A DNA stretch of 64,000 bases from NCBI RefSeq assembly GCF_023115465.1, contig NZ_CP096034.1:2480001-2544000 (forward strand), written 5' to 3'. Position 1 is the first letter of the stretch, and every line of letters begins with the position of its first letter. Below, in pieces: positions 15,185 to 24,400 of the stretch. Origin of the DNA: Gottfriedia acidiceleris. GTDB lineage: Bacteria > Bacillota > Bacilli > Bacillales > Bacillaceae_G. Made by a program: the position numbers and the translations under genes. Below the pieces are notes generated by a model, which saw only the letters and a list, made by a program, of their open reading frames with translations, did not search any database and had not been told where the DNA came from.

Positions 15185-17296
15185 TTATATTGTAGATTTC
15201 ATAATTACCGCTTTAATCATAAAATAACTAATTTCAGAAGGTAATTCATCTTTAATAGGTCGAAGTTTTTCGCTTCCAACTGTATTAATTACATCTTTAA
15301 TTTGTTTTTCAATATCATTAGGAACTACTTCATCCCAGTCAAAATGATCATCTTCCATTGCACTTTGCAGAATATGATTTTCAACTGTAGTCGTATTTAA
15401 TCCTCTCTCTTTCGCAATTTCAGAAATATGAAGTCCGTTTTGATAAGATTCGTATGATATTTTGTGTGAAGGTACTTTGTTAATAGTTATTGCTTTTGTT
15501 TTTTTTGTCTCTACTTCAATATGATTTTCTTCTTTATACTTCTTGATTACTTCTATAAATTGTTTTCCAAATTTTTGTTGTTTTTGCAATCCGACACCTT
15601 TTGCTTGTAGGAATTCTTCATCAGTAGTAGGAAGTAATTTACATAAATCTCGTAAAGTACTATCTGCAAATACGACAAAAGGTGGTACTCCAAGTTCCGT
15701 AGCAATTTCTTTACGTAAACTTCGTAATTGATCAAATAAATCATTATCAACGTTTGTAATTTCAGAAACTTGGATTTCTTCTTTTTTCATTACGTTTATT
15801 TTATTTAATAGTACTTCTCTTCCCCTATTTGTTACAGTTAACAATGGGAATTTACCACTTGTTACACCAATAAATTGTTCCGATGTTAAATAATCAATTA
15901 AGTCACCGACACTTTTTAATGTACGTGTTTTAAATAAACCGTATGTCGTTAAAGTATGAAAATTTAAGTCTATTAATTTTTTATTCATTGATCCTGTTAG
16001 AACTGACGCAACCATCGTTTTACCAAATCTTTCGCCCATTCGAATAATGCATGATAGAACGATTTGAGCATCAATTGTAATGTCTATTGAAGTTCTTTGA
16101 TCAATACAATTACTACATTTACCACAGGAGTGGTCAGTTTCATCTCCAAAGTATTTTAAAATAAATGCCTGTAAACATGTTTCGCAATAACTGTAATCCT
16201 TCATTGATTGTAGTTTTGAAATTTCTTGTTTTAGACGATTATGTTCAAAAGTAGATTGTTCAATTAAAAATCTTTGTATTTGAACATCTTGTGCAGTAAA
16301 AAGTAAAATACATTCACTTTCTAATCCATCTCGTCCTGCTCTTCCAGCCTCTTGGTAATAGCTTTCCATATTTTTAGGCATTTGATAATGGATTACGTAT
16401 CTAACATTACTTTTGTCAATTCCCATCCCAAATGCATTCGTAGCGACCATTACATTAATATTATCTTGTAAAAATGCATCCTGTTGTTTTGAACGTTCTG
16501 CATCGCTTAAGCCTGCATGATATTTACCGACAGAGATACCAAGATTTTTTAATTTATTTGTAACATTATCTACTTCTTTTCTAGTTGCAGCGTAAATAAT
16601 ACCTGATTCGTTTTTATTTTGTTTTATGTAATTACAAATATAATCTAATCGATTTTGTCCTCTAATGACTTTAAATGACAAATTCTCTCGTTCAAAGCCT
16701 GTAATGATTGTCGTTTCCTCAATTATTCCAAGTTGATTACAAATATCAGATTTAACTTGAGGAGTTGCCGTTGCAGTAAGTGCCAGTATTGTTGGGTTCG
16801 TAGGCAATTCTTGTATTAAATTTTTTATGCGTAAGTAACTTGGTCTAAAATCATGTCCCCATGACGATATACAGTGTGCTTCATCTACTGCTACAAGTAA
16901 GATTGGCAATCTTTTTAATTCGTTGATAAAGCTTTCTGATTCTAATCGTTCAGGTGCAACATATAGAATTTTATATTCACCATAACTTAAATCCATCATT
17001 CTTTCATTTACTTCATTATAAGAAAGTGAACTATTAATAAATGTGGAAGGAATACCTACTTGATGCAATGCATCTACCTGGTCTTTCATTAAAGAGATTA
17101 AAGGAGAAATGACGAGGGTAACTCCTTGGAGAATTGTCGCTGGAATTTGATAACAGATCGACTTTCCACCACCTGTAGGCATAATACCAGCAGTGTGCTT
17201 TCCTGATAAAACTCGTTCAATAATTTGTTCTTGTCCAACTCTAAAATTTTCATATCCAAAATACTTTTTTAAATTTTCTCTTGCAAGTGTTAACAT
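15185..17296 (-). CDS. recQ: ATP-dependent DNA helicase RecQ
   Basis: 703 residues. Helicase core (about 1-345): Walker A TGGGKS with K45, DEAH box in VDEAHCISSWGHDFRP, motif VI QEAGRAGRDG. RecQ C-terminal zinc site C-x2-C...CGKCSNC (about 372-400) and winged helix, an HRDC domain (about 520-590, SLRKEIATELGVPPFVVFAD), and a C-terminal helix-turn-helix region (about 605-700, HISEIAKERGLNTTTVENHI) as in the long RecQ of the Bacillus cereus group. RecQ unwinds DNA 3' to 5' in recombination and fork repair. AGGAGG precedes the ATG. It lies 41 nt after the UPF0178 gene and may share its transcript. Confidence 0.96.
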   Translation of the reverse strand: MLTLARENLKKYFGYENFRVGQEQIIERVLSGKHTAGIMPTGGGKSICYQIPATILQGVTLVISPLISLMKDQVDALHQVGIPSTFINSSLSYNEVNERMMDLSYGEYKILYVAPERLESESFINELKRLPILLVAVDEAHCISSWGHDFRPSYLRIKNLIQELPTNPTILALTATATPQVKSDICNQLGIIEETTIITGFERENLSFKVIRGQNRLDYICNYIKQNKNESGIIYAATRKEVDNVTNKLKNLGISVGKYHAGLSDAERSKQQDAFLQDNINVMVATNAFGMGIDKSNVRYVIHYQMPKNMESYYQEAGRAGRDGLESECILLFTAQDVQIQRFLIEQSTFEHNRLKQEISKLQSMKDYSYCETCLQAFILKYFGDETDHSCGKCSNCIDQRTSIDITIDAQIVLSCIIRMGERFGKTMVASVLTGSMNKKLIDLNFHTLTTYGLFKTRTLKSVGDLIDYLTSEQFIGVTSGKFPLLTVTNRGREVLLNKINVMKKEEIQVSEITNVDNDLFDQLRSLRKEIATELGVPPFVVFADSTLRDLCKLLPTTDEEFLQAKGVGLQKQQKFGKQFIEVIKKYKEENHIEVETKKTKAITINKVPSHKISYESYQNGLHISEIAKERGLNTTTVENHILQSAMEDDHFDWDEVVPNDIEKQIKDVINTVGSEKLRPIKDELPSEISYFMIKAVIMKSTI

Positions 17297-17337
17297 GCTT
17301 GCCTCCTTTTTTAATTTATTTGTACAATTTTATTTTA

Positions 17338-17778
17338 CTATAAAGAAATTGAAGAAAGTAAATTTCTTAATCCATTTTCGAAATTTGTATTATCAAGCTT
17401 CTGACGTTTTTTTGGTCCCTTCACTCGTCCACCTGCATTTCGAATTTTCTTTGAAACATATCGAGTATGCAAAAGTGAATCAATATTTTCATTTGTATAT
17501 AGAAAGCCGTTTTGATTTAATACATAAGCTTGCTTTGCTAAAACCATTGCAGCAAGACCGTAATCTTGAGTAATTACGAGATCTCCATTTACAACTCGAT
17601 TTACTAAAGCAAAATCGACAGCATCCGCACCTTGTGAAACAACTATTGTTTCAGCGCCCTCTCTTTGCATTATATGAGCAGTATCACATAATAAAAGAAC
17701 GTTTATCTTAAATTCTGCTGCAATTTTAATTGTTTCTGAAACTACTGGACAGCCATCTGCATCAATTAAAATTTTCAT
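17338..17778 (-). CDS. UPF0178 / YaiI-YqxD family protein
   Basis: 146 residues matching the YaiI/YqxD (DUF188) family from end to end: ILIDADGCPVV at the start, then D-x-A-H-I, VSQGADAVDFALVN, VITQDYGLAAMVLAK and the basic RNAGGRVKGPKKR segment. The fold is PIN/NYN-like with conserved acidic residues (D7, D9), which suggests nuclease or nucleic-acid-related activity, but no function has been settled for the family as far as I know. Its ATG lies inside the end of the pseudouridine synthase gene (17-nt overlap), so the two are translationally coupled. Confidence 0.93.
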   Translation of the reverse strand: MKILIDADGCPVVSETIKIAAEFKINVLLLCDTAHIMQREGAETIVVSQGADAVDFALVNRVVNGDLVITQDYGLAAMVLAKQAYVLNQNGFLYTNENIDSLLHTRYVSKKIRNAGGRVKGPKKRQKLDNTNFENGLRNLLSSISL

Positions 17779-18478
17779 TGGATTCTTCCTCTTTCAATTG
17801 TTCTTTTAAAGTAAATAATTCGTTATCTGTTAATTTTCTCCATTTACCTATTTCTAGATTTTCCAAATGGATATTCATAATTCGAATTCTCTTTAATTTA
17901 ATCACTTTAAATCCAAAACTTTTTGCCATTTTCCGAATTTGACGATTTAAGCCCTGCGTTAAAATAATACGGAATGTAAATTCATCTATTTTTTCAACTT
18001 TACATTTTTTAGTTAAAATTGTTCCAATAAGTACCCCATTTGACATGCCATTAATAAAATCTTCATTAACTGGCTGATCAATTGTGACAATATACTCTTT
18101 TTCATGTCCATGTTCACTATGTAAAATTTTATGTGCAATAGGTCCGTCATTTGTAAGAATGATTAATCCTTCAGAATCTTTATCTAATCTACCTATTGGA
18201 AAAATCCTTTTTGGATAATTGACAAAATCAATTATATTTCCTTCTACAGTTTGTAATCCTGTACAAGTAATCCCTACTGGTTTATTTAAAATGATATAGT
18301 CTTTTTCACTCGTTAAGTAAATCACTTCATCTCGTATTTGTACAACATCATTTTCTTCTACTATGCTGTTTTTTTCAGCAATAAGTCCGTTAATTTTAAC
18401 CTGTCCCGATGCAACCAATCGTTCTGCAGCTCTTCTAGAACAATACCCTGATGCGCTAATATAAACATTAATTCTCAA
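17762..18478 (-). CDS. rluF: RluF-type rRNA pseudouridine synthase
   Basis: 238 residues. An N-terminal S4 RNA-binding domain (about 1-50, SGYCSRRAAERLVASGQVKING) is followed by an RsuA/RluB/RluF catalytic domain with the conserved GRLDKDSEG loop (catalytic Asp99) and GLNRQIRKM near residue 178. These enzymes isomerise a uridine in the large or small subunit rRNA; the NRQIRKMAKSFGFKVIKLKR pattern is closest to RluF in my reading, although RsuA/RluB paralogues differ little. Start is TTG behind GAGGAATAAGTA. It heads a run with the UPF0178 gene and perhaps recQ. Confidence 0.85.
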   Translation of the reverse strand: MRINVYISASGYCSRRAAERLVASGQVKINGLIAEKNSIVEENDVVQIRDEVIYLTSEKDYIILNKPVGITCTGLQTVEGNIIDFVNYPKRIFPIGRLDKDSEGLIILTNDGPIAHKILHSEHGHEKEYIVTIDQPVNEDFINGMSNGVLIGTILTKKCKVEKIDEFTFRIILTQGLNRQIRKMAKSFGFKVIKLKRIRIMNIHLENLEIGKWRKLTDNELFTLKEQLKEEESNENFN

Positions 18479-18516
18479 TACTTATTCCTCTTTTACTAGT
18501 CTTTCTTTTATCATAA

Positions 18517-18554
18517 CAAAAAGTGCTGTGACATAACAGTCATCACAACACTAC
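18517..18554 (-). terminator. terminator after the ankyrin gene
   Basis: AGTGTTGTGA pairs with TCACAGCACT (one G-U pair) and is followed by TTTTTG on the minus strand. The stem starts at the stop codon of the ankyrin protein gene and ends the pcp-pxp-ankyrin run. Confidence 0.8.
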
Positions 18555-19066
18555 GGATTAATCATAAAGTTACTTCTTTTATAAAAATTGATAAACGCTG
18601 TATTTCCACGCTCTTCAGCAATATCAATTGGAGTTTTACCAGAATTATTCGTTTTAATTTCAGCACCGTTTTTTAACAAATGTTCGGCAATAGACGTATT
18701 TCCTTCAAATGCTGCGATATGTAATGCAGTGTGACCTTCACTGTCGCTTATATTAGGATTTGCTCCATTTGTTAAAAGAAAATCGATCACTTCTATTGAC
18801 TTAGAACCTGCAATTGCTGCATGAAGCGCTGTGTTTTGTGGGATGAATGAAAGCTTTGAGTGAGAAAGTGCATTAATCTGAGCACCATTTTTAACTAAAG
18901 TTTTTACAACTTCATATTGACCGTAATGTGCCGCTATACCAAGTAATGTTAACCCATGTTCATTTTCTTCATGAATCAAATTTGGCTGTTTACTTATTAT
19001 CTCTAATACAATTTCATTTTCGCCTTTTTCCGTCGCATCAAATAATTTTGCAAGTAAATTTTCCAT
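18551..19066 (-). CDS. ankyrin repeat protein
   Basis: 171 residues made of four ankyrin repeats (about 33-66, 67-103, 104-136 and 137-165), each with the helix-turn-helix consensus such as GLTLLGIAAHYGQYEVVKTLVKNGA and GHTALHIAAFEGNTSIAEHLLKNGA. Ankyrin proteins bind other proteins; no enzymatic residues are seen. The gene starts two nucleotides after the pxpC stop with AAGGAGAG before its ATG, so it is almost certainly transcribed with the pyroglutamate genes. A regulatory or scaffolding role for that enzyme complex is possible but only inferred from position. Confidence 0.92.
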   Translation of the reverse strand: MENLLAKLFDATEKGENEIVLEIISKQPNLIHEENEHGLTLLGIAAHYGQYEVVKTLVKNGAQINALSHSKLSFIPQNTALHAAIAGSKSIEVIDFLLTNGANPNISDSEGHTALHIAAFEGNTSIAEHLLKNGAEIKTNNSGKTPIDIAEERGNTAFINFYKRSNFMINP

Positions 19067-19068
19067 CG

Positions 19069-20013
19069 TTATCTCTCCTTATTTCTACATTCAATTTGTA
19101 AATAATTCAAAAATAAGTAAAACCTTTTATTTAAAAGTCTAGCCTCGTCTACATCTACTGGTATTAATTGAATTGTATTTCCTTGTTGCATTTGTACAAG
19201 TTTCCATAGGTCTGAATAAATTATTGTACCTAATGTTGCATACCCGCCTGTAGTTTGAGAGTCTGCTAGTAGGATAATTGGTTGGCCAGTTGGTAGTACT
19301 TGAATCGTTCCAAAAGTAGTGCCTTCTGATAAAATATTTGCATCAAACGGTTCTAAATTAGCATTTTTTGAACTTAAATACATACCCATTCTATTAAATA
19401 GACCAATTGTAAGAGGTTCAGATAAAATTTGTGATTTTATCTGGTGAGGTATTTTCTCAAAATGACTACTTTTTATAAAATGAACGAAATTATGCTTAGG
19501 ATAGATTGGAATATACTCATGTTTTAGTCCATTTTTCACTAGTTTATATGAAGTGCTTGAACCATAAATGATTGTACCTTTTTTACATATTAATCCTAGA
19601 GAAGCAGGCTCATATGAGGACTGACTTTCGAAATGACATTCACTTATAATGCCGCCGGGTACTGATACATATGAATAAACACCAGTATTTCCCCCGTTAA
19701 AAGCCAAAATCTCTCCTTTTTCTATGTCGATTATTTTATTCATCTCAACTAATTTACCGTTAATTGAAGGTTTCAAATTTCCACCTGTAATGACGATTGA
19801 AAATTGATTTAATGCTTTTAGGATTGTACCACCAATCGCAATTTCGATACTAGCTGCATTTAATTTATTTCCTATTAATAGATTTCCAATTTGATAAGCT
19901 AACTTGTCCATAGCACCAGAAACAGGTATACCTAAATGTCTAAATCCATTCCTACCATTATCTTGAATTGTAATAGATACACCTTTTTGTAAAACTTCAA
20001 AAAACTCTTTCAA
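19069..20013 (-). CDS. pxpC: 5-oxoprolinase subunit C
   Basis: 314 residues of the KipA/YbgK biotin-dependent-carboxyltransferase-like family (GVSITIQDNGRNGFRHLGIPVSGAMD at the start, then LLADSQTTGGYATLGTI near 245). With PxpA and PxpB it forms the ATP-dependent 5-oxoprolinase that opens pyroglutamate to glutamate in the cytosol. It follows pxpA by 4 nt and is followed by the ankyrin gene after 2 nt, so all are in one operon. Length matches the family. Confidence 0.94.
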   Translation of the reverse strand: MKEFFEVLQKGVSITIQDNGRNGFRHLGIPVSGAMDKLAYQIGNLLIGNKLNAASIEIAIGGTILKALNQFSIVITGGNLKPSINGKLVEMNKIIDIEKGEILAFNGGNTGVYSYVSVPGGIISECHFESQSSYEPASLGLICKKGTIIYGSSTSYKLVKNGLKHEYIPIYPKHNFVHFIKSSHFEKIPHQIKSQILSEPLTIGLFNRMGMYLSSKNANLEPFDANILSEGTTFGTIQVLPTGQPIILLADSQTTGGYATLGTIIYSDLWKLVQMQQGNTIQLIPVDVDEARLLNKRFYLFLNYLQIECRNKER

Positions 20014-20017
20014 AGTA

Positions 20018-20776
20018 TTACGCTCCTATAGACTTAACAAGAATGTTATTATCAGTAAATACTTTACGTAATTCCATCGCTAATTTAATTGAAATGTCAG
20101 AATCACTATGTATACAAATGGTATCAGCTTGAATTGGAATATCTTTACCGGAAATTGTCGTAACGGTTTTGGTTTTTACAATTTGAAGTGCCTGATTAAT
20201 GGCATCTTTTGTATTGTGATAAACCGAGTTTAATTGATTACGAGGTACTAATAAACCATCATCACCATATGCTCGATCTACAAAGACTTCTGAAGAAAAA
20301 GGAATATTCATTTCAATCGCTGCTTCTATCAATTTGCTATTTGCTAGTCCATATAAGGTTAGTGAAGTATCGAAGTTTTTCATTGCTTTTGTAATTGCTA
20401 AAGCGAGTTTCAAATTTGTAGCCGCCATATTATAAAGTGCACCATGAGGTTTTAAATGACGAAGCTCAACTCGGTTTACTTTGCATACCGAATAAAGTGC
20501 ACCAATTTGATAGAGAACTAATTTATATATTTCTTCTTCACTGAAATTAATTTCTCTTCTACCAAAACCAAGTAAATCTGGGAAGCTTGGATGCGCTCCA
20601 ATTGATAAATTATATTGCTTTGCTAATTTTACTGTTTCATAAATTACAAACGGATCTCCCGCATGAAATCCGCAAGCGATATTAGCTGAAGTAATGTGTG
20701 GCATAATTTGCTCGTCATTTATTTTGTAATTTCCAAAACTTTCACCTAAATCACAGTTCAAATCAATGTGAATCAA
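20018..20776 (-). CDS. pxpA: 5-oxoprolinase subunit A (LamB/YcsF family)
   Basis: 252 residues, the usual length of PxpA. Family signatures: IDLNCDLGESFG at residues 4-15, SANIACGFHAGDP at 30-42, GAHPSFPDLLGFGRREI near 62 and RHLKPHGALYN near 103. PxpA is the hydrolytic TIM-barrel-like subunit of 5-oxoprolinase. The start overlaps the end of pxpB by 14 nt, indicating coupled translation. The gene pair with pxpB and pxpC plus the upstream pyroglutamyl peptidase makes the pathway assignment secure. Confidence 0.95.
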   Translation of the reverse strand: MIHIDLNCDLGESFGNYKINDEQIMPHITSANIACGFHAGDPFVIYETVKLAKQYNLSIGAHPSFPDLLGFGRREINFSEEEIYKLVLYQIGALYSVCKVNRVELRHLKPHGALYNMAATNLKLALAITKAMKNFDTSLTLYGLANSKLIEAAIEMNIPFSSEVFVDRAYGDDGLLVPRNQLNSVYHNTKDAINQALQIVKTKTVTTISGKDIPIQADTICIHSDSDISIKLAMELRKVFTDNNILVKSIGA

Positions 20777-21506
20777 TAAAACGCACTTCCTTTTTAATTG
20801 AATAGTTGTCCTCTTTCACTAGTTGTTCAATCTGATTAAATCCTTCGATATTAATCTCATAAAATTTTACTAGTTCTCCAGGTTTAAAGTTTTCTGTCCC
20901 ATTATTTTTCGTTGAAAATATTGAAATTGGAGTACGTCCAATAATATTCCACCCACCTGGAGATTCAAAAGGATAAATCCCTGTTTGAGTTCCAGCAATC
21001 CCAACCGAACCCTTTAAAACTGTTTTTGGCTTGCTTAGTCTTGGAGTTGAAAGTTTAGGATTTAACCCGCCAAGATAAGGAAACCCAGGAATAAAACCAA
21101 TCATATAAATGGGATACATTTTTTCTAGATAAAGTCGAACTACGTCTTCAGTTTCTAGTTTATTATGCTCTGCTACTTTTTGAAGTTCTGTCCCAAAAGT
21201 GGAACTAAAACAAATAGGAATTTCATAAATTGTATGCCCTCTGTTAATTTTTGAACGACTATAGCGATTAAAATGACACTTTATTTCTTGGTTTATTTCC
21301 GCGTATGAAAAGTTAATCGAATCATAAAAAATCGTAATGGAATGATAAGATGGTACGACTGCTGATATTTTAGTCATTAAATTAGTTTTTAGATAATCTG
21401 AGAAAGCATGTACTAGATTATTTGTTTCCATTGAAATTGAATCGCCTAAATAACATACTAAGCCAGAGCAACCTAATGGAAAAATATCCAGTTTAGTGCT
21501 AGTCAT
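20763..21506 (-). CDS. pxpB: 5-oxoprolinase subunit B (KipI family)
   Basis: 247 residues of the KipI/YbgJ family, with the cyclophilin-like C-terminal half (GFIPGFPYLGGLNPKLSTPR, then GSVGIAGTQTGIYPFESPGGWNIIGRTP). Partner of PxpC in 5-oxoprolinase; in Bacillus subtilis the homologue was first known as an inhibitor of the sporulation kinase KinA. The gene overlaps pcp upstream by 8 nt and pxpA downstream by 14 nt. Confidence 0.94.
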   Translation of the reverse strand: MTSTKLDIFPLGCSGLVCYLGDSISMETNNLVHAFSDYLKTNLMTKISAVVPSYHSITIFYDSINFSYAEINQEIKCHFNRYSRSKINRGHTIYEIPICFSSTFGTELQKVAEHNKLETEDVVRLYLEKMYPIYMIGFIPGFPYLGGLNPKLSTPRLSKPKTVLKGSVGIAGTQTGIYPFESPGGWNIIGRTPISIFSTKNNGTENFKPGELVKFYEINIEGFNQIEQLVKEDNYSIKKEVRFIDSH

Positions 21507-22116
21507 TTAGACCAATCACTTCAATTGCAAGCTTTATTGCATTCGTCAAATCGGTTTGTGACCAACTTGGCAACTTCTGATCAATTACGGCCATTTCATG
21601 TGAAGCTGGAATATGAATAAAGCCACTCGGAATTTGCTTGTTTATTTTTTTTAATTCATTAAGCATTTGATACATAACGTTATTACACAAATAAGTACCT
21701 GCAGAATTGGATATTTCAGCTGGAAATTTGTGATTGTTTAATTCATTAACAATTGTTTGAATTGGAAGTGTTGTAAATAGTCCATCTGGGCCTTCTGGAT
21801 CAATTTTAACCCCTGCATATTTATTCCCTTTATTATCCGCTGCACCATCATTGCAATTTATGGCGATCCGTTCTGGCGTTATTTTAAATCTACCACCTGC
21901 TAATCCTAATGATATAACCGCTGATGGGTTATACGTATGAAACAATTTTAATAACTCATTACCCGCTGCTCTGAAATCAACAGGTAAAACTGCCCCGATA
22001 ATTTGAAACCCTCCAACCTCTTGATTATTTAGCTCTTTCACAATTTCTTCTGTAGGATTAATTGAAAAGTTCAGAAAAGGTTCAAAACCTGTTAATAATA
22101 ATGTGTTCAAAAGCAC
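21499..22116 (-). CDS. pcp: pyroglutamyl-peptidase I
   Basis: 205 residues of cysteine peptidase family C15. The catalytic triad is visible: Glu in KITPERIAIN (about 82), Cys144 in TYLCNNVMY and His168 in GFIHIP. The enzyme removes N-terminal pyroglutamate from peptides, and the three downstream genes hydrolyse that pyroglutamate to glutamate, so the operon is a complete salvage route. GTG at 22116 is four bases after AAAGGA; a TTG two codons later has better spacing and is an alternative start. First gene of the operon. Confidence 0.94.
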   Translation of the reverse strand: MLLNTLLLTGFEPFLNFSINPTEEIVKELNNQEVGGFQIIGAVLPVDFRAAGNELLKLFHTYNPSAVISLGLAGGRFKITPERIAINCNDGAADNKGNKYAGVKIDPEGPDGLFTTLPIQTIVNELNNHKFPAEISNSAGTYLCNNVMYQMLNELKKINKQIPSGFIHIPASHEMAVIDQKLPSWSQTDLTNAIKLAIEVIGLND

Positions 22117-22387
22117 TCAGTCCTTTGGTAGAATTTATATAATTCACTATTTCGACAAAGTCAGTTTAATTTCCTGTACATATTAATATTAGAGGTTGAA
22201 TTCCAAGGTATGTTTCTTTTAAAATCGTTCAGTCTTGACTATTAAAAACTGTTTTTTTCGTTTTAAACATCTCATTCCGGTATGTGAAATTTCCGATATT
22301 AGACAAAAAAAGAAACACAAACCTCTCTTATTAAGAGAAATTTAAGTCTCTTTAAGAAAAACTTAAGTTTCTGATATAATTTTCTAC

Positions 22388-23347
22388 TTAAGAAGAGCCA
22401 CCAACAGTTAATGAAACTTCAATTTTCTTATTCTCAACAATTTCGTTAGATATGAGTTTCAATAAATTTTTAGCCGCTAATGAACCCCAATCAAATGTAG
22501 AATAAGAGACTGTACTTAATCTTGGTGTTACATATTGTGATAATTCAATATTATCGAAGCCTACAATATAAACATCTTTACCTACTTTGTATTCTGTATC
22601 TTGTAGATAGTTATAGATTCCAATTGCCATTTCATCATTAAAACAGAAAATTGCAGCTGGTTCAGTAGTATAGTTTGAAAAGATTTGTTTTGCTGCTAAC
22701 TCTCCTGAATCTTTCATGAAATTTCCACTGATTTCAATCAAATCAATTTTAGGATAATTTGCTAATTCTTCTCTAACACCTTCCATACGTTTACTTGAAT
22801 CGTATGATCCTTCTGGCCCTGTTACTACATATACTTTTTTGACATCATTTTTAAGAAGTTCTTTAATCGCTAACTTAGCTCCGCCATTATTATCTAATAG
22901 AACTCCTTTAATATTGTTGTGCTGTAATTCTCGATCCATCACTACCATTTTATAATTTTTTTCAGCATAATCTAAAAGTTCTTCATCTGAAAAAGCCTGA
23001 TCTAAAATGATTCCACCATCAATTACTTTTTCTAATAAAAGTCGATGCGATTGCACACCAGAACAAGCAATTAATTCATAACCTTTGTCGTTTAAAACTT
23101 GTCTCATTCCTCTTAAAAGTGGTCCGTAAAAATAACCACCATAATCAGCTAAGAATACCCCAATAATTTTCGTTTCTTTAACCTTTAACATTCTTGCCGC
23201 TGCATTAGGAACATAACCTAATCTATTGGCAATCTTCAAGATTCTGCTTCGAGTTTCTTCTGTTACTTTTGGGCTACCATTCAATGCATATGACACTGTT
23301 GAAATGGAAACTCCAGCTTCTTTGGCAATATCTTTTATGCCCGCCAT
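22388..23347 (-). CDS. LacI family transcriptional regulator
   Basis: 319 residues. The N-terminal helix-turn-helix (IKDIAKEAGVSISTVSYALNG, residues 4-24) and hinge helix (AARMLKVK) are typical of LacI/GalR proteins, followed by a periplasmic-binding-protein-like effector domain (about 60-315). GAGGAT precedes the ATG. No sugar operon is directly attached on its side; the nearest catabolic cluster starts 3.5 kb away beyond decayed genes and has its own AraC regulator. It may act at a distance or be left over from a lost carbohydrate locus, such as the broken glucoamylase-family gene next to it. Confidence 0.92.
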   Translation of the reverse strand: MAGIKDIAKEAGVSISTVSYALNGSPKVTEETRSRILKIANRLGYVPNAAARMLKVKETKIIGVFLADYGGYFYGPLLRGMRQVLNDKGYELIACSGVQSHRLLLEKVIDGGIILDQAFSDEELLDYAEKNYKMVVMDRELQHNNIKGVLLDNNGGAKLAIKELLKNDVKKVYVVTGPEGSYDSSKRMEGVREELANYPKIDLIEISGNFMKDSGELAAKQIFSNYTTEPAAIFCFNDEMAIGIYNYLQDTEYKVGKDVYIVGFDNIELSQYVTPRLSTVSYSTFDWGSLAAKNLLKLISNEIVENKKIEVSLTVGGSS

Positions 23348-23523
23348 CCCATATCCTCCATTCTATGTAAACTAAAAAACTAATTTTTTCTATTTTTTAC
23401 TTTTATTACGTTTAGATTAAATATAGATGAAATATAATACATATTTTAATTTTATCAAAATTAAGTAAAATTTTCCTACATTTTTTCCAACCTTTATACC
23501 TAAATGGGAAAAGTTATATTTTT

Positions 23524-23573
23524 ATTTAAAAAGTGAGCACTGAAGTATTTTGAACTTCCATTGCCCACTTTTA
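23524..23573 (-). terminator. terminator downstream of the glucoamylase-family pseudogene
   Basis: On the minus strand AAAAGTGGGCA pairs with TGCTCACTTTT (one mismatch), the inner part GAAGT/ACTTC also pairs, and TTTTT follows. The terminator has survived although the gene is broken. Confidence 0.7.
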
Positions 23574-23588
23574 CATCTCACATAAAGT

Positions 23589-24189
23589 TTAAGAAGTAAT
23601 TAGGTTATTGCGTTTCCAACCTAATATTTTAGCTCCGTTCTTTACGTAATCGCTTTTCATGTATAAATCCCAAATTAATCCTGTTTCATAGTTTTCAATT
23701 ATCAGCAATGTTGCACCTTTATCAATTCCAATTACTCGATCTGACACCCAGTTAGATGCAACGTCACGATTATATGAATCTAGGAAACCATATTTACTCA
23801 ATAATTAAGGTACATTTTCATAGAAATAATTTAATGCATCAATTGATTCCTTTGGAGTAAAGACAATTGAACCAGCTGCTGCTGCGGGTGCAATCGTGCC
23901 ATTATTAATATACTGATTACAATTTGGATGAAACGGTCCAGCCCCATATGCTTTATATTCGTGTGGTCCATCGCATGCAGTTAATCCCCATGCGTGTTCA
24001 CTTTCTGCAAAAGTTTTAAAGCCCTGTGCATTATCATTACAATACTTCTTAGCGGCTAATGAAGCTTTAACGGAGTTTTCGTGCCAATTAATTCCATCTT
24101 CATCAACAATATTTTCAAAATTAAACCATGCATGTGAAAATTGGTGAGTAAACAGCGCCCCTCCCGGTGAATGATAAAATTCATACTCA
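23589..24189 (-). pseudogene. glucoamylase-family protein, 3' remnant with in-frame stop
   Basis: Only the last 200 codons of a glycoamylase-like (DUF3131/PF10091-type) gene remain. Readable parts include HSPGGALFTHQFSHAWFNF, the DEDGINWHENS segment, ESEHAWGLTACDGP and NGTIAPAAAAGSIVFTP, then a TAA at 23813-23815 in the same frame where relatives have a residue in the P-E-L/W stretch, and then SKYGFLDSYNRD to the natural stop. The 5' half is missing: the sequence breaks at about 24189 against the end of another gene on the opposite strand. Intact relatives are secreted or cytosolic glycosidases. The terminator is intact. A clear pseudogene with both a nonsense mutation and a deletion. Confidence 0.8.
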
Positions 24190-24271
24190 CTTTATTTTAC
24201 ATACTTGGACTGATGTGAAGGAGATGCTACCTGAACTACAAAGTTATGGAATCAAGTTTTATTTAAAATAG
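24190..24271 (+). pseudogene. 3' fragment of an unidentified rightward gene
   Basis: About 27 codons ending in TAG at 24271, with a readable C-terminal stretch H-T-W-T-D-V-K-E-M-L-P-E-L and then Q-S-Y-G-I-K-F-Y-L. It has no start codon and begins at the point where the leftward glucoamylase remnant ends. The peptide looks like the end of a polysaccharide-deacetylase-type or related protein, but this is a guess from a very short segment. Confidence 0.4.
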
Positions 24272-24400
24272 ATTAAGTAGCAATAAGAATATTGGGACTT
24301 AAATTAATGGAAATATAATAAAAATAGTGAGGTTTAGGCAAAAAAATCAGCCAAGACCTCACTTTGATTTTGTTTAAGTATTAACTAAAAATATTGAATA

